From Pseudolactococcus chungangensis CAU 28 = DSM 22330 (GTDB lineage Bacteria > Bacillota > Bacilli > Lactobacillales > Streptococcaceae), in assembly GCF_002441885.1 (NCBI RefSeq), contig NZ_JXJT01000019.1:1-42571 (forward strand): 42,571 nt of DNA, read 5' to 3'. The position numbers and the translations under genes are program-made. Positions 21,824 through 31,494 of this stretch are shown here, one piece after another; position 1 is the stretch's first letter; each line of letters opens with the position of its first letter. The notes beneath the pieces are model-generated. The model ran no database searches and was not told the DNA's origin. It worked only from the letters and a program-made list of their open reading frames with translations.

Positions 21824-22127
21824 TCTTAGATGGAAAGCGCTGTTGGTAGTTTTAACATCTGATGTTGATGAAAATGATAGACCGACCATCATCAGAACGT
21901 TTAAACGAGACATTTATTTTCAAGATATTGGTACTACCGCCCAAGAAAAATATCTATCACTTCAAGCTAAGACAGATGTTGTTCGAAGAATTAAGGTGAG
22001 GTGGGATAAGACAATAACTGAAAAAGACAACGGGATAAGGATTGATGGTGTTGATTTTAATATCACTAGAATATATACGGATACCGAAAAGAGAGAGATG
22101 GAGTTGAGTTTAGCTTATGTCAATTAG
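21801..22127 (+). CDS. Head-tail joining protein (head closure)
   Basis: 108 residues from ATG 21801. Beta-rich pattern with DRPTIIRTFKRDIYFQDIGT, KTDVVRRIKVRWDK and GVDFNITRIYTDTEKREMEL, as in the Phage_H_T_join (SPP1 gp16-like) family. It closes the connector and accepts the tail. Position after the adaptor supports this. Confidence 0.8.
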   Translation: MPKKQTNNLRWKALLVVLTSDVDENDRPTIIRTFKRDIYFQDIGTTAQEKYLSLQAKTDVVRRIKVRWDKTITEKDNGIRIDGVDFNITRIYTDTEKREMELSLAYVN

Positions 22128-22458
22128 TCTTGAAGATTTAAAAGTGTTGCTAAAATCATACACTTCTAAAGTGTATCGAGATAAAGCACCTAAAAATACT
22201 GCATACCCCTACATTGTTTATTCCAATATATCCGTGGGTAAGAAAATTGCCTCCGGGAAAACAATTAAACTCATGCCACTGTATCAAGTATCTTTATTCA
22301 CAACAGGGACAGAGATTGACTTGTTGCCATTAGAAAGTGCATTATCAAATGTTCCTCACACGGACTTCATGTCTATACAAGGCGACGAAAATGACGATAC
22401 TGTCACTAACTTTTTTACTCAAATAAGACTGATTGAGGACTTAGAAAATGTCAAGTAA
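22117..22458 (+). CDS. Tail terminator/completion-like protein
   Basis: 113 residues. Starts SISLEDLKVLLKSYTSKVYR and has the TAYPYIVYSNISVGKKIASG and YQVSLFTTGTEIDLLPLESA strands seen in DUF3168-like tail completion proteins. It overlaps both neighbours by about 10 bases. Here it comes before the gp10-like gene rather than after it, a small swap of the usual order. The exact role (terminator or joining) cannot be fixed from sequence. Confidence 0.6.
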   Translation: MSISLEDLKVLLKSYTSKVYRDKAPKNTAYPYIVYSNISVGKKIASGKTIKLMPLYQVSLFTTGTEIDLLPLESALSNVPHTDFMSIQGDENDDTVTNFFTQIRLIEDLENVK

Positions 22459-22813
22459 TAACAACGGATTCCAAGAAATGCTAGATTACACTACAAGACT
22501 TGCTCAAGTTAATATTGACAAAGTGTCAATTGAGTCTTTAGAGAATGCGGCATCTTTTTTTGTTGAGAAACTACTCCCGAACATTCCTAAATCGCTGATG
22601 AACAAAAAGCACATGAAGGATCACGTCAAAATAGAAATAGGAGATGATAGAGTCACCGTTTATTTTGAAGATACATCGTTCTATTGGCGATTTATAGAAA
22701 ACGGAACTTCAAAAATACAGGCTGAACATTTTGTTGAGGGAACTTGGCAACAACACAAAGAAACTATTCAAGACATTATGTCGAATGAATTATTAAAAGA
22801 AATGAAAGGATAA
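22448..22813 (+). CDS. HK97 gp10-like tail component
   Basis: 121 residues, ATG 22448 overlapping the previous gene. The motifs ESLENAASFFVEKLLPNIPK and FYWRFIENGTSKIQAEHFVE (the F-x-E-x-GT-x-K core) are the hallmark of HK97-gp10-like proteins, which join head and tail or finish the tail tube. Confidence 0.8.
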   Translation: MSSNNNGFQEMLDYTTRLAQVNIDKVSIESLENAASFFVEKLLPNIPKSLMNKKHMKDHVKIEIGDDRVTVYFEDTSFYWRFIENGTSKIQAEHFVEGTWQQHKETIQDIMSNELLKEMKG

Positions 22814-22815
22814 AA

Positions 22816-23457
22816 ATGGCAAATACAGACGTTTTTTATTTCGAAGGACTAGATGATGTCCTTTTTGCACCCATGACTAAAAAGGAGACTGTATCTACTC
22901 CGCCTGAGTATGATGAGATTGTGAGATTGCCTATTGCAACCAAGCTCAAAATCAAAGGTAATGGATCAGAATTGGAGAAATGGGCATCAAGTAAAATGTT
23001 TAGGCGTGTAGCTCGAGAAACAAAACATGAAATTGGTTTGGACCATGTGGGAATACCAATTGAAGTGATGGATGAATTAAAAGGCCTTGTTGCTGCAAGT
23101 GGTGTTACATTTGGAAAAAACAATGCGCGTGAGTTGCCTTACTTTGCATTTGGGTTTATCGGTAATGTCGAAGGTGGTGGCAAAAAGGCCGTATGGTATC
23201 CTAAGACGCAATTGTCTATTGTGATCGATGAAGAGTACGCTACAGCGGAAGATGAAACGAAAATTGACGATGTAACTGCTAATCTAGTAGCAACCGGGTT
23301 AATTAATAATGGAGTGATTCACTCCAGTTTCGATTCTAATCGTGACAGCGCAACAGGTGTATCGTACGAAAAATTTATTTCAGCACCTATTTATGATGAA
23401 ACGCAATGGGCAGAGATTGTAGCAGCTCAATCAGGTGGAACAGGGGGCGGAGAATAA
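22816..23457 (+). CDS. Major tail protein (phi13 type)
   Basis: 213 residues. The opening NTDVFYFEGLDDVLFAPM, the middle VRLPIATKLKIKGNGSE and GFIGNVEGGGKKAVWYPKTQ are typical of major tail tube proteins of lactic-phage siphoviruses. It stacks in hexamers around the tape measure. It ends in a Gly-rich tail (SGGTGGGE). The ATG of the next gene overlaps its stop. Confidence 0.88.
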   Translation: MANTDVFYFEGLDDVLFAPMTKKETVSTPPEYDEIVRLPIATKLKIKGNGSELEKWASSKMFRRVARETKHEIGLDHVGIPIEVMDELKGLVAASGVTFGKNNARELPYFAFGFIGNVEGGGKKAVWYPKTQLSIVIDEEYATAEDETKIDDVTANLVATGLINNGVIHSSFDSNRDSATGVSYEKFISAPIYDETQWAEIVAAQSGGTGGGE

Positions 23458-23927
23458 TGGCGAGACTAGCAGATTACGGAATCGAGCTTGACAAGTTATC
23501 AAATCGGTCAACGGTAAATATTGACGGGCATGATTTTCCGGTTGTTCTGTCGCATGAAGCCATTGAATATATCGGAATCGTTTATGGTGACGACTATCAG
23601 AAATTTGAAAATGACTTGAATGACTTTTTAAACAGGTCAAATAGCCAGCTGACTATCTCTAAGATTAAATCTAGCGACTGGAAAATCATCAAAGCACTTG
23701 TCTATGGCATGCTTGCAGCTGGTGGACTTGAAGAAAGTCCAAATGATGTGTTTGCTTGGCTTGGTTTCAGGAATGAGACTGTTGAAGTTTTCACAGCGTG
23801 CATGGAAATATTTTCAAAAAACACTTTCCAGGTGGCCGATGTAAAAAAATCGAAGAAGCCACAAGATTTTCAAAAAGCGAAGCGAAAAAACAACAATCGA
23901 AATCACAAAAAAAATCCCAAGAATTAG
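23457..23927 (+). CDS. Tail assembly chaperone (G product)
   Basis: 156 residues from ATG 23457 (TAATG overlap). Soluble N-terminal part (DDYQKFENDLNDFLNRSNSQ, WKIIKALVYGMLAAGGLEES) and a very basic, Lys/Asn-rich tail read through A-rich sequence. It fits lambda gpG by size and position between tail tube and tape-measure genes. The short and the frameshifted forms together coat the tape measure during tail assembly. Confidence 0.8.
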   Translation: MARLADYGIELDKLSNRSTVNIDGHDFPVVLSHEAIEYIGIVYGDDYQKFENDLNDFLNRSNSQLTISKIKSSDWKIIKALVYGMLAAGGLEESPNDVFAWLGFRNETVEVFTACMEIFSKNTFQVADVKKSKKPQDFQKAKRKNNNRNHKKNPKN

Positions 23928-24103
23928 GCGTTCCTTGGGATTTTTATTTGTATGTTGCGATAACTTTGCTTGGGTGGGATATTAATTTCTTTTTAAAATC
24001 AACGCCCAACTTGTGGCTTAAGAGCTATATTCAATGGCTAGAATCGAATACAGATTTTGAAGTAGCAGAATCGATCACGCTTGATAAATCGCCGTTTTGG
24101 TAG
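23457..24103 (+). CDS. Tail assembly chaperone fusion (GT) made by -1 frameshift
   Basis: A second frame, open from before 23798 to 24103 and one base back relative to the G frame, codes LGVPWDFYLYVAITLLGWDI and ESNTDFEVAESITLDKSPFW and has no start of its own. A -1 slip near the end of G would give a fusion of about 215 residues, like lambda gpGT. Slippery heptamers and a 12-bp hairpin are at the right place (see next entry). The bulk of ribosomes should make the short form. Confidence 0.75.
23843..23945 (+). promoter_or_regulatory. Programmed -1 frameshift signal
   Basis: In the G frame three X-XXY-YYZ heptamers occur: A-AAA-AAA (23843-23849), A-AAA-AAC (23885-23891) and A-AAA-AAT (23909-23915). 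A perfect 12-bp hairpin (23910-23921 with 23934-23945) has the G stop TAG in its loop. The second heptamer, about 18 bases before the hairpin, or the third, at its base, are the likeliest slip sites. Confidence 0.65.
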
Positions 24104-24115
24104 AAAGGAGTATAA

Positions 24116-26425
24116 ATGGGAAAAACAAAAGAATCTGATGTTGTACTTAATTTTAAAATGGATGGTCAAATCCAGTATGCTCAAACTATCAAAGAAATTA
24201 ATCAAGTAATGAATACCGCTGCTTTAGAATATAAAAATCACGTCTCAGCAATGGGGAATGATGCAACAGCAACTGAAAAACTGACAGCCTCTAAGAAAAA
24301 ACTTGAAATACAACTTGAAGGTGCCGAGAAGCGGACGCAAATGCTGCGAGAGGAGTATGAAAAATCAGTCAAAGAGACAGGTGCATATTCTGAACAGTCA
24401 AATAAGCTCTACAAACAGCTTGTTAATTCCGAAACTGGCGAAAATAAGCTAAAAAATGCACTGGTTCAAACCAATGATGCTCTGAAAGAACAAGGGAATA
24501 TATCTGTTGATACTGCCAAAAAAATTCAAAAAATTGAAGAGGCTGGCGAGAAAGTAACAGGGATTGGCAAAAAAACGTCAGTAGGAGTGACAGCACCTAT
24601 TTTAGCAGCAGGTGCAGCAGGATTGGCAGCGTTTAATGATATTGATGAACAACTAGATGGTATTATCTCAAAAACAGGAGCAACTGGCGATGAAGCTGAT
24701 AGCTTAGCGGAATCATTTGAAAATGTTGGGAGTAATACGCATTTAGGTCTTGATGTTGTAGGCGATGCGATTGGGTCTGTTAGACAGCAATTAGGACTTT
24801 TAGGACCAGAGCTAGAGCAAAATGCTGACTATGCTATGAAATTTGCTGAAATTAATGATTCGGATGTCTCTACAAGTGTTGAAAATGCGAAGCAAGCATT
24901 AGATGCTTATAATTTGAGCAACAAAGATTTTCAATCAGTACTTGATGCAACTACATTAGCATCACAGAAAACAGGTGTATCAGTTGATGATTTGTTTAAA
25001 AAATCTGTAGAGGGAGCTCCTCAAATAAAAGCACTTGGACTATCGTATTCAGAGGGAGCAATGCTACTTGGTCAGCTTGAAAAAGCTGGTGTAGATTCAT
25101 CTGCAACACTCGGTAGTTTATCAAAAGCAAGTGTGGCATATGCTAAGCAAGGAAAAAGTCTCTCTGATGGATTGAACGAAACGCAAAAATCAATTTTAGG
25201 CGCAAAAGATCAGACTGAGGCGCTAACGATTGCGAGCGAAGTATTTGGGACAAAAGGGGCTGTGAGGATGGTTGAGGCAATCCAACGTGGCACACTTGAT
25301 CTAAACGATCTGGCGGAGGCATCCAAAAATAGTGCTGGAGTAGTAGGAACAACATTTGATGAGACACTCGATCCAATTGATAAAGCTAATCAAGCAATGA
25401 ATCAGGCGAAATTTGCACTTGCTGATATTGGAGAACAAGTTCAAATTGCACTATTACCAACATTTGAAGCAGCAATTTCACTTCTGACAAGATTTAAAGA
25501 CTGGTTTTCATCTCTATCTCCAGAAACACAACAGATGATTGTCAGAATTGCTTTAGTTGTCGCGGCTATAGGACCACTATTGGTCATCATCGGTACTTTG
25601 ATGGGATCAATCACTAAAATCGTGAGTGGCATCAAAGCGGTTCAATCAGTTTTCGGAGCAATGTCAGCTATTATGGCTGCTAATCCATTTGTTTTGATAA
25701 TTGCAGCGATAGCATTATTTGTAGTTGCGTTTGTATTGGCCTATCAAAAAATAGAATGGTTCAGAAATGGCGTAAATGCGTTTATGGGTGGTGTAAAAGA
25801 CATTTTTGTACAAGGATTTAACTTTTTAACTGGATATTTAGGCAGCGTTTTTGGTGGAATTGAGCAAAATTTCAATAATTTTCTAAGTGCAGGACAACGA
25901 GTATTCAATGGCTTTGTAGACTTTATTACAGGTGTATTTACAGGAAATTGGAAACAAGCTTGGGACGGAATTGTGAATATATTCGGTGGTATTTTTGATG
26001 GTATTGTCGCATTTGCTAAAGCGCCGCTTAATCTACTAATCGGTTTAATAAATGGAGTGATTGGCGGTCTTAATAAAATTAAGCTGCCCAAGTGGGTACC
26101 AGGTATTGGTGGTAAAGGCATCAATATCGGCAAAATTCCATATCTAGCCACTGGTGGTCATCTAATCAATGGTCAAGCAATTGTTGGAGAAGCAGGTCCG
26201 GAGTTGTTATCTATGCAAGGCGGGAAAACAACTGTTACGCCACTATCTGACGAAGAAAAACGCAAAGGTATTGGTGGTAAAGTTCAAGGAAGTGTTACAG
26301 TTGAACAACATAATCATTTTGGGAAAGTAGATGCTAACAATCCCAGTGAATTAGCCAAAATAAATCGTCAATTGAAGCAAGCATCAGTGCAAGCGATAAT
26401 AGCGAAAGGAGGAATCCCGATTTGA
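24116..26425 (+). CDS. Tape measure protein
   Basis: 769 residues, site AGAAAGGAG. N-terminal coiled coil (KKKLEIQLEGAEKRTQMLRE), then the TMP_core/phage_tail family part: FNDIDEQLDGIISKTGATGD, SVDDLFKKSVEGAPQIKALG, GTTFDETLDPIDKANQAMNQ. Several hydrophobic helices follow (IVRIALVVAAIGPLLVIIGT and PFVLIIAAIALFVVAFVLAY), and a C-terminal GGHLINGQAIVGEAGPELL motif usual for the family. It fixes tail length and probably enters the host membrane. It is rather short, predicting a short tail. Confidence 0.92.
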   Translation: MGKTKESDVVLNFKMDGQIQYAQTIKEINQVMNTAALEYKNHVSAMGNDATATEKLTASKKKLEIQLEGAEKRTQMLREEYEKSVKETGAYSEQSNKLYKQLVNSETGENKLKNALVQTNDALKEQGNISVDTAKKIQKIEEAGEKVTGIGKKTSVGVTAPILAAGAAGLAAFNDIDEQLDGIISKTGATGDEADSLAESFENVGSNTHLGLDVVGDAIGSVRQQLGLLGPELEQNADYAMKFAEINDSDVSTSVENAKQALDAYNLSNKDFQSVLDATTLASQKTGVSVDDLFKKSVEGAPQIKALGLSYSEGAMLLGQLEKAGVDSSATLGSLSKASVAYAKQGKSLSDGLNETQKSILGAKDQTEALTIASEVFGTKGAVRMVEAIQRGTLDLNDLAEASKNSAGVVGTTFDETLDPIDKANQAMNQAKFALADIGEQVQIALLPTFEAAISLLTRFKDWFSSLSPETQQMIVRIALVVAAIGPLLVIIGTLMGSITKIVSGIKAVQSVFGAMSAIMAANPFVLIIAAIALFVVAFVLAYQKIEWFRNGVNAFMGGVKDIFVQGFNFLTGYLGSVFGGIEQNFNNFLSAGQRVFNGFVDFITGVFTGNWKQAWDGIVNIFGGIFDGIVAFAKAPLNLLIGLINGVIGGLNKIKLPKWVPGIGGKGINIGKIPYLATGGHLINGQAIVGEAGPELLSMQGGKTTVTPLSDEEKRKGIGGKVQGSVTVEQHNHFGKVDANNPSELAKINRQLKQASVQAIIAKGGIPI

Positions 26426-27135
26426 CAGATTTTTTATCAAATGATAAACCAAATTTCATATTTAACGGCATCAATGCATTAACCGATATGGGTTGCATTA
26501 TCGAAAAGGAATTGCCTGATATTACAGCGCAGCCAAATATCGAGGAAATATCAGTATTGGGTAGAAGTGGGTCATTATTAGAATGGCATGGCGATTATAA
26601 ACCATATGATTTACCTGTCGGAACGGTCACAATTCCATATGAAAATTTAGAGGAAGTGAAGAGATGGCTTTCTGGTAGCGGGAAATTAATTACTCACAAT
26701 GATATTGATAAAGTAATTGATGCAACTGTTTCATTTTCAAATGCTACAACTTTTGAGAATGAGTGGGGAGTGTTCTATAATTTCTCTCTGACGTTTCATT
26801 GTCAACCGTTGAAACATAAATCTAATGAACAACCCATTGATTTACATTCAAAAAACACCTTATTTAATCCGGGGACAGTACCTTCATATCCAATCATCTA
26901 TTTTGAAACAGGTGGTGGAAGTTTAGAAATAGTATGCAACGATGTTTCTTTAGCAATTCCCAGCATGCTAAATGGGAGCGTGACAATAGACTGTGAAAAA
27001 GGACTTGTCATTCAAAACGGCAGACAAATAAGAACGACAGGTGAATGGCCAGAAATACTACCAGGCGAAAATACCATGTCAGTAACTGGTAATTATTTAG
27101 ATGCTGAAATATTATTGAGGAGCGCGTGGACGTGA
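26422..27135 (+). CDS. Distal tail protein (Dit)
   Basis: 237 residues from TTG 26422, with AAAGGAGG upstream and a 4-base overlap with the tape-measure gene. The Dit pattern is clear: FNGINALTDMGCIIEKELPD, GRSGSLLEWHGDYKPYDLPV, LKRW-like EEVKRWLSGSGKLITHNDID, and a galectin-like C-terminal part GGGSLEIVCNDVSLAIPSML. It forms the hub linking tail tube and baseplate. Confidence 0.88.
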   Translation: MTDFLSNDKPNFIFNGINALTDMGCIIEKELPDITAQPNIEEISVLGRSGSLLEWHGDYKPYDLPVGTVTIPYENLEEVKRWLSGSGKLITHNDIDKVIDATVSFSNATTFENEWGVFYNFSLTFHCQPLKHKSNEQPIDLHSKNTLFNPGTVPSYPIIYFETGGGSLEIVCNDVSLAIPSMLNGSVTIDCEKGLVIQNGRQIRTTGEWPEILPGENTMSVTGNYLDAEILLRSAWT

Positions 27136-29750
27136 TCAAGAAAATTTATTTATATGAACAAATGCCAAGTAATCTCGAAGAAAACGGCATGCCAATAAAC
27201 GATTGGCGAGATTTGCCTGAAATAACTAGGATTATCAATAGCACATTCTCTTTTTATGGCAACTATCAGCATGAAGGTGTGAATGCAAAATTGATAAAAC
27301 GAGAAATGTTCATCAAGGCTTTTACAGAGAATGGGACATATCAATATTTCAGAATCAAAACTGCCAAAAAAAACTTATCGGGAATTACAATTACTGCGAC
27401 ACATATCGGGTATGAGGCAAATCGTAATTTTATTCAATCGGCCTATATTGATAATGGCAACGGAAAACAGATAATGGACAAACTAAAAGAAAGTTTAGCA
27501 TTTGACCAAAAATTTAGTTATGAATCCGATGTTACTACTTATCATCAATTTTCTGCTAAACAAGTTAATCCAATTGAAGCAATCATCGGTAGCAATAATG
27601 GGAAGCAGAATTTAGCTGGCGTTTGCGATGCTGAACTTGATATGGACAATTACACTTTGATACTCAGAGAAAGAATAGGCGATGATAATGGTTTCCGTAT
27701 TGACTTCGGGAAAAATCTTGCTTCCATTGAAGAAACAATCGATGACTCATCTGTTGTGAATCGACTGTATTTAATAGGTGGTGTGCCCGAGGACACAAAT
27801 TATGATGCTGATCAAGAGCCAATCATATATGCTTATTTAAGTGTTTCTGGTGTTACTGAGGAAAATGTCCAAATTGGTAAAAGAGAAAACGGGGATTGTA
27901 AAACCGTTGAAGATCTAAAAAAATGGGGTCAATCTCTATTTGACAAAGACAGAATCCATGAGCCAAAAGTGACACATGAAGTTGATATGGTTATGCTTGA
28001 AAACACAATTGAGTATAGAGGATTATATGAAAATATGATGTCTTTGAGGTTTGGCGACACTGCCTATATTTCTTTGAAATCATTGGATATAGAAGCCAAG
28101 GAACGTATGATTGAGTATGTCTGGTACCCGACAATCTGTAAATATAAGTCAATTGTTTTAGGCAATGACTTAGGAATGTATACTTCAAGTATTGAAACAC
28201 AGGTAACCAATGTCAGAAAAAATCTTGAAACAAGGTCTGATGAATTGATCAATGCTGTCATCAATGCAACTAATTGGATAACAGGCAGCAAAGGCGGATA
28301 TGTTTTAATGCGCCCTAAAAATGCACCTGAAGAAATCCTAATCATGGATAAACCTGATGCCAACGAAGCCAAAAAAGTTTGGCGTTGGAATTTAGGAGGT
28401 CTAGGATATTCTAAAGATGGTGTAAATGGTCCTTATGGAACAGCGATTACACAAGATGGCGCAATTGTAGCTGATTTTATCACAGCAGGTACATTACAGG
28501 GGATTAAAATAAGGGCTGCTGATAATGAATTTGTAATTCAGCTGTATAATGGCAAGCTAAAGTTTCTTAAGAAAAATGGTAATTCAGAAATCGAAATGGC
28601 AGCATTTGCACCGACTTACACTGATGATGGTGGGCTACAAGGGATCAACCTGATTCAAAATCCCGGGTATTCATTTGCGTTGTCGTCTAAAAATACTGAT
28701 GGGAGTTATTTGAATGTCTTGGAAATTCCAAAAGACAGTACAGCGAATGATAGAAAACTCAAACTTTTTGGCAAAGTAAATGTTGAGGGCAATCTATACG
28801 TCAACGGAACTGAAATCACAGGAAATTCAGGTGGCTCAGGAGAAATACCAGGGGAATTAACAACCGAAAAAGAGAAAAATGCTTGGGCGATTTGGAGTTT
28901 CTTCAAATCTATTGGTTATTCTGAACAGTCTATCGCAGGCATATTGGGCAATATCGACGCTGAATCAGGAATCATGCCAGACACTGATCAGCTATATGGC
29001 CCCGCTTACGGTTTGGTCCAGTGGGATGGCTCGGCTTATCCGCTATATGGTCCAAACGAACCGAATGGCAGACTATATGTTCAAAATCTCTTACGCAAAG
29101 CTGAAATTAGTGGTGATTATCGAAATATCACAACACAAATCAAGTTGATTGAATGGTGCATGCACAATGGTCAGTGGATTGGTGCTGTTAATCCGCTAAG
29201 CGTTGATGGATTCAAAGCTGAAACAGATATTAATAATGCAACTTATGCTTTTCTTAAAAACTTTGAACGTGCCGGAGTTGAAGCTCTAGCACACAGACAA
29301 GAACAAGCGAATTATTGGTACAATCGACTTCACGGACTAAACCCTAGTGGCGGAACGTGGCGGAATCCTGTCAGATCATCGTATTCAATTACCCAAGAAT
29401 GGGATCAAATTGGATGGGGAACAGGTGTAATTCATGGCGGAATAGATGTCGCATCTATCCCAGTTGGTAGTACACCAAACATCTATGCAGCAAGGTCTGG
29501 AATAGTCACGACTGTCACGTTTGATGAGACAGGTGGCAATTACGTGATTATTCAACATGATGACGGCTATTGGTCCTATTATGGTCATCTTAGTTCAGTT
29601 AGTGTGTCAGTAGGTGATCGTGTTACAACAGACACTGTAGTTGGCATTATGGGTCAAACAGGATTGGCAACAGGTGTTCATTTGCATTTTGAAGTCTGGA
29701 AAGATGCACAGTGGCAGCGCGTGAATCCAAGAAGTGTGATAAATTTTTAA
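27126..29750 (+). CDS. Tail-associated lysin (Tal) with lysozyme-like and M23 endopeptidase domains
   Basis: 874 residues from GTG 27126 (GAGGAG upstream). Residues 1-400 are the baseplate-forming tail-endopeptidase-family domain. About 585-735 matches the phage tail lysozyme type (AWAIWSFFKSIGYSEQSIAG, GNIDAESG, YGLVQWDGSAYPLYGP). The end is a LytM/M23 Zn-peptidase with His770 and Asp774 (HGGIDVA), His852 and His854 (VHLHFEVW). It should cut cell-wall glycan and peptide at DNA injection. Two wall-cutting domains in one Tal are a full set; all zinc ligands are present. Confidence 0.9.
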   Translation: MDVIKKIYLYEQMPSNLEENGMPINDWRDLPEITRIINSTFSFYGNYQHEGVNAKLIKREMFIKAFTENGTYQYFRIKTAKKNLSGITITATHIGYEANRNFIQSAYIDNGNGKQIMDKLKESLAFDQKFSYESDVTTYHQFSAKQVNPIEAIIGSNNGKQNLAGVCDAELDMDNYTLILRERIGDDNGFRIDFGKNLASIEETIDDSSVVNRLYLIGGVPEDTNYDADQEPIIYAYLSVSGVTEENVQIGKRENGDCKTVEDLKKWGQSLFDKDRIHEPKVTHEVDMVMLENTIEYRGLYENMMSLRFGDTAYISLKSLDIEAKERMIEYVWYPTICKYKSIVLGNDLGMYTSSIETQVTNVRKNLETRSDELINAVINATNWITGSKGGYVLMRPKNAPEEILIMDKPDANEAKKVWRWNLGGLGYSKDGVNGPYGTAITQDGAIVADFITAGTLQGIKIRAADNEFVIQLYNGKLKFLKKNGNSEIEMAAFAPTYTDDGGLQGINLIQNPGYSFALSSKNTDGSYLNVLEIPKDSTANDRKLKLFGKVNVEGNLYVNGTEITGNSGGSGEIPGELTTEKEKNAWAIWSFFKSIGYSEQSIAGILGNIDAESGIMPDTDQLYGPAYGLVQWDGSAYPLYGPNEPNGRLYVQNLLRKAEISGDYRNITTQIKLIEWCMHNGQWIGAVNPLSVDGFKAETDINNATYAFLKNFERAGVEALAHRQEQANYWYNRLHGLNPSGGTWRNPVRSSYSITQEWDQIGWGTGVIHGGIDVASIPVGSTPNIYAARSGIVTTVTFDETGGNYVIIQHDDGYWSYYGHLSSVSVSVGDRVTTDTVVGIMGQTGLATGVHLHFEVWKDAQWQRVNPRSVINF

Positions 29751-29761
29751 AAAGGAGAAAA

Positions 29762-31480
29762 ATGACTGAATACAATATGATATTAAGTACAACAGAACCG
29801 AATAATTATGTTGGACTTATTAAAGTAAGGCAGGATGACAAATATACGCAAACTATAATAGCTACTGTAAACGAAAACGGATTACCAAAAAATTTATCTG
29901 GTTGTGATATTTTTCTGAATGCTATTCTGCCAAATGGCTATATGGTACGCGATAAGGTAAGTTTAGTTGATATAGCTACAAGTAAGCTTACCTACACTTT
30001 AATCAATTCTTTTTGGCAAGTCCAGGGCAAAGTAACTGCCTACTTTACTTTTGAGAAAAATGGTCAAGTTGAATCGACCAAAAACTTTGATTATCAGGTA
30101 ATTCGTGGGTGGATGGAAGGTATCAAACAAGGTAATTATATTTACGAGTTTGAGGAATTAGCTAGAGAGGTTATGGAGGCACTAAATGGTGCTGATTATG
30201 AAGCGTTAGAATCACAGCTTGAAGCGTATAACAGTGATTTGACCGCTAAAATATCACTGCTAAAAACACAGTTTGATAGTATGGATGTCTACACTAAGTC
30301 TCAAACTGATTTTTTAATTTTGCAAACAAAAACAGATTTAATTAAACTTATCACTGATTTAGAATCTACTCTCAAAAAAGAAATCTTGTCAAAGTTAAAG
30401 GCTACCGAAAATAAAAAGGGCCATAGCATTCACTACATTGCTCATCGCGGAAATAACAGTAAATATCCAGAAAATTCTTTACCTGCCTTCAGAGGTTCTA
30501 GCAATCATTGGGGAATTGAAACTGATATTCAGGTAACCAAAGATGGTAAGTGGGTAGTTATGCATGACCCAACAGTTGACCGCATGACAAATGGAACTGG
30601 TAATATCAAAGATTTGACCTATGCTCAGATAAAAGAACTGCTGATTGATAGCGGTGCATTCACAGGGCTATCAAACAACGATAGGAGAGTGCCGTCGCTT
30701 GATGAATATCTTTTTATTTGCAAAAAGTACAATAAAGTACCTGTAATCGAGATAAAAGATGAAGTTTACACGTCAGAAAATTATAATGACCTAGTAAATT
30801 CTTTGAAAATGTTAGGGTTGGAAAAAGCAAGTGTAATCATCAGCTTCGGACTAAGCCATCTGCAAGAAATTAAACAAAGATTACCTTATACGAGCGTTCA
30901 ATTTTTGGTTAATTCTATTGACGATAATATTATTGATCAAGCATCAAGCTTGGGGTATGGCTCAGGAATTAGTGTATATAATGCCCATCAAAGCGTGACA
31001 GCTGAGAATATCAGGAAATGTCATGATAAAGACTTAGAAGTCTGTGTATGGACAGTACCTTTTTCTGATTTTGATGCAGCCATTCAAAAAGGAGTTGACT
31101 ATATTACAACTGACTCTGAGAGTGGGGATTTGAAAAAGTATACACCTACACTGCAGAATAGTTTCACCTATCGTGAAAGTGGTGTAGTTAGCGGAAATTC
31201 AATCGAAGAAATTGGGGGCGGACAATTCAGAGTTAATTTAGTGGTAGAAAATGGGCTAAATACTTTAGATACTATCATTGCAACATTGCCAGATTGGCTA
31301 GTGCCTGCAAAGACAACATGGGGACAAGCGATAATTAGAACATCTAGTGGTGTACAAATTGCTACCGTCAACGTATATGGTGTGTCAAGAGGGACTCAAA
31401 TCGGACAAATCGTAGTCGGAAATGCATGGGATGCAAGAACGACTTGGGCAAATATAAATTTTATTTACTCACTTAATTAA
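29762..31480 (+). CDS. Baseplate/fibre protein: BppU N-terminus fused to glycerophosphodiesterase domain
   Basis: 572 residues from ATG 29762 (AAAGGAG). Residues 1-120 are the BppU/N-terminal baseplate-attachment domain (VRQDDKYTQTIIATVNENGL). About 150-215 is a coiled coil. About 223-465 is a GDPD TIM-barrel with all core residues: His228-Arg229 (IAHRGNN), Glu237-Asn238 (YPENSLPAF), Glu253 and Asp255 (ETDIQV), His268 (VVMHDP). The last 100 residues are a beta-rich tip. GDPD domains split glycerophosphodiesters, so the fibre may bind or cut glycerol-phosphate teichoic acid or wall polysaccharide. This is the probable receptor-binding protein. Confidence 0.87.
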   Translation: MTEYNMILSTTEPNNYVGLIKVRQDDKYTQTIIATVNENGLPKNLSGCDIFLNAILPNGYMVRDKVSLVDIATSKLTYTLINSFWQVQGKVTAYFTFEKNGQVESTKNFDYQVIRGWMEGIKQGNYIYEFEELAREVMEALNGADYEALESQLEAYNSDLTAKISLLKTQFDSMDVYTKSQTDFLILQTKTDLIKLITDLESTLKKEILSKLKATENKKGHSIHYIAHRGNNSKYPENSLPAFRGSSNHWGIETDIQVTKDGKWVVMHDPTVDRMTNGTGNIKDLTYAQIKELLIDSGAFTGLSNNDRRVPSLDEYLFICKKYNKVPVIEIKDEVYTSENYNDLVNSLKMLGLEKASVIISFGLSHLQEIKQRLPYTSVQFLVNSIDDNIIDQASSLGYGSGISVYNAHQSVTAENIRKCHDKDLEVCVWTVPFSDFDAAIQKGVDYITTDSESGDLKKYTPTLQNSFTYRESGVVSGNSIEEIGGGQFRVNLVVENGLNTLDTIIATLPDWLVPAKTTWGQAIIRTSSGVQIATVNVYGVSRGTQIGQIVVGNAWDARTTWANINFIYSLN

Positions 31481-31494
31481 CGAAAGAAGGAAAA

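Noticed and set aside
28879-29148. 89-codon frame within the Tal gene
   Set aside because: Shadow of the lysozyme-like domain in another frame, no ribosome binding site.
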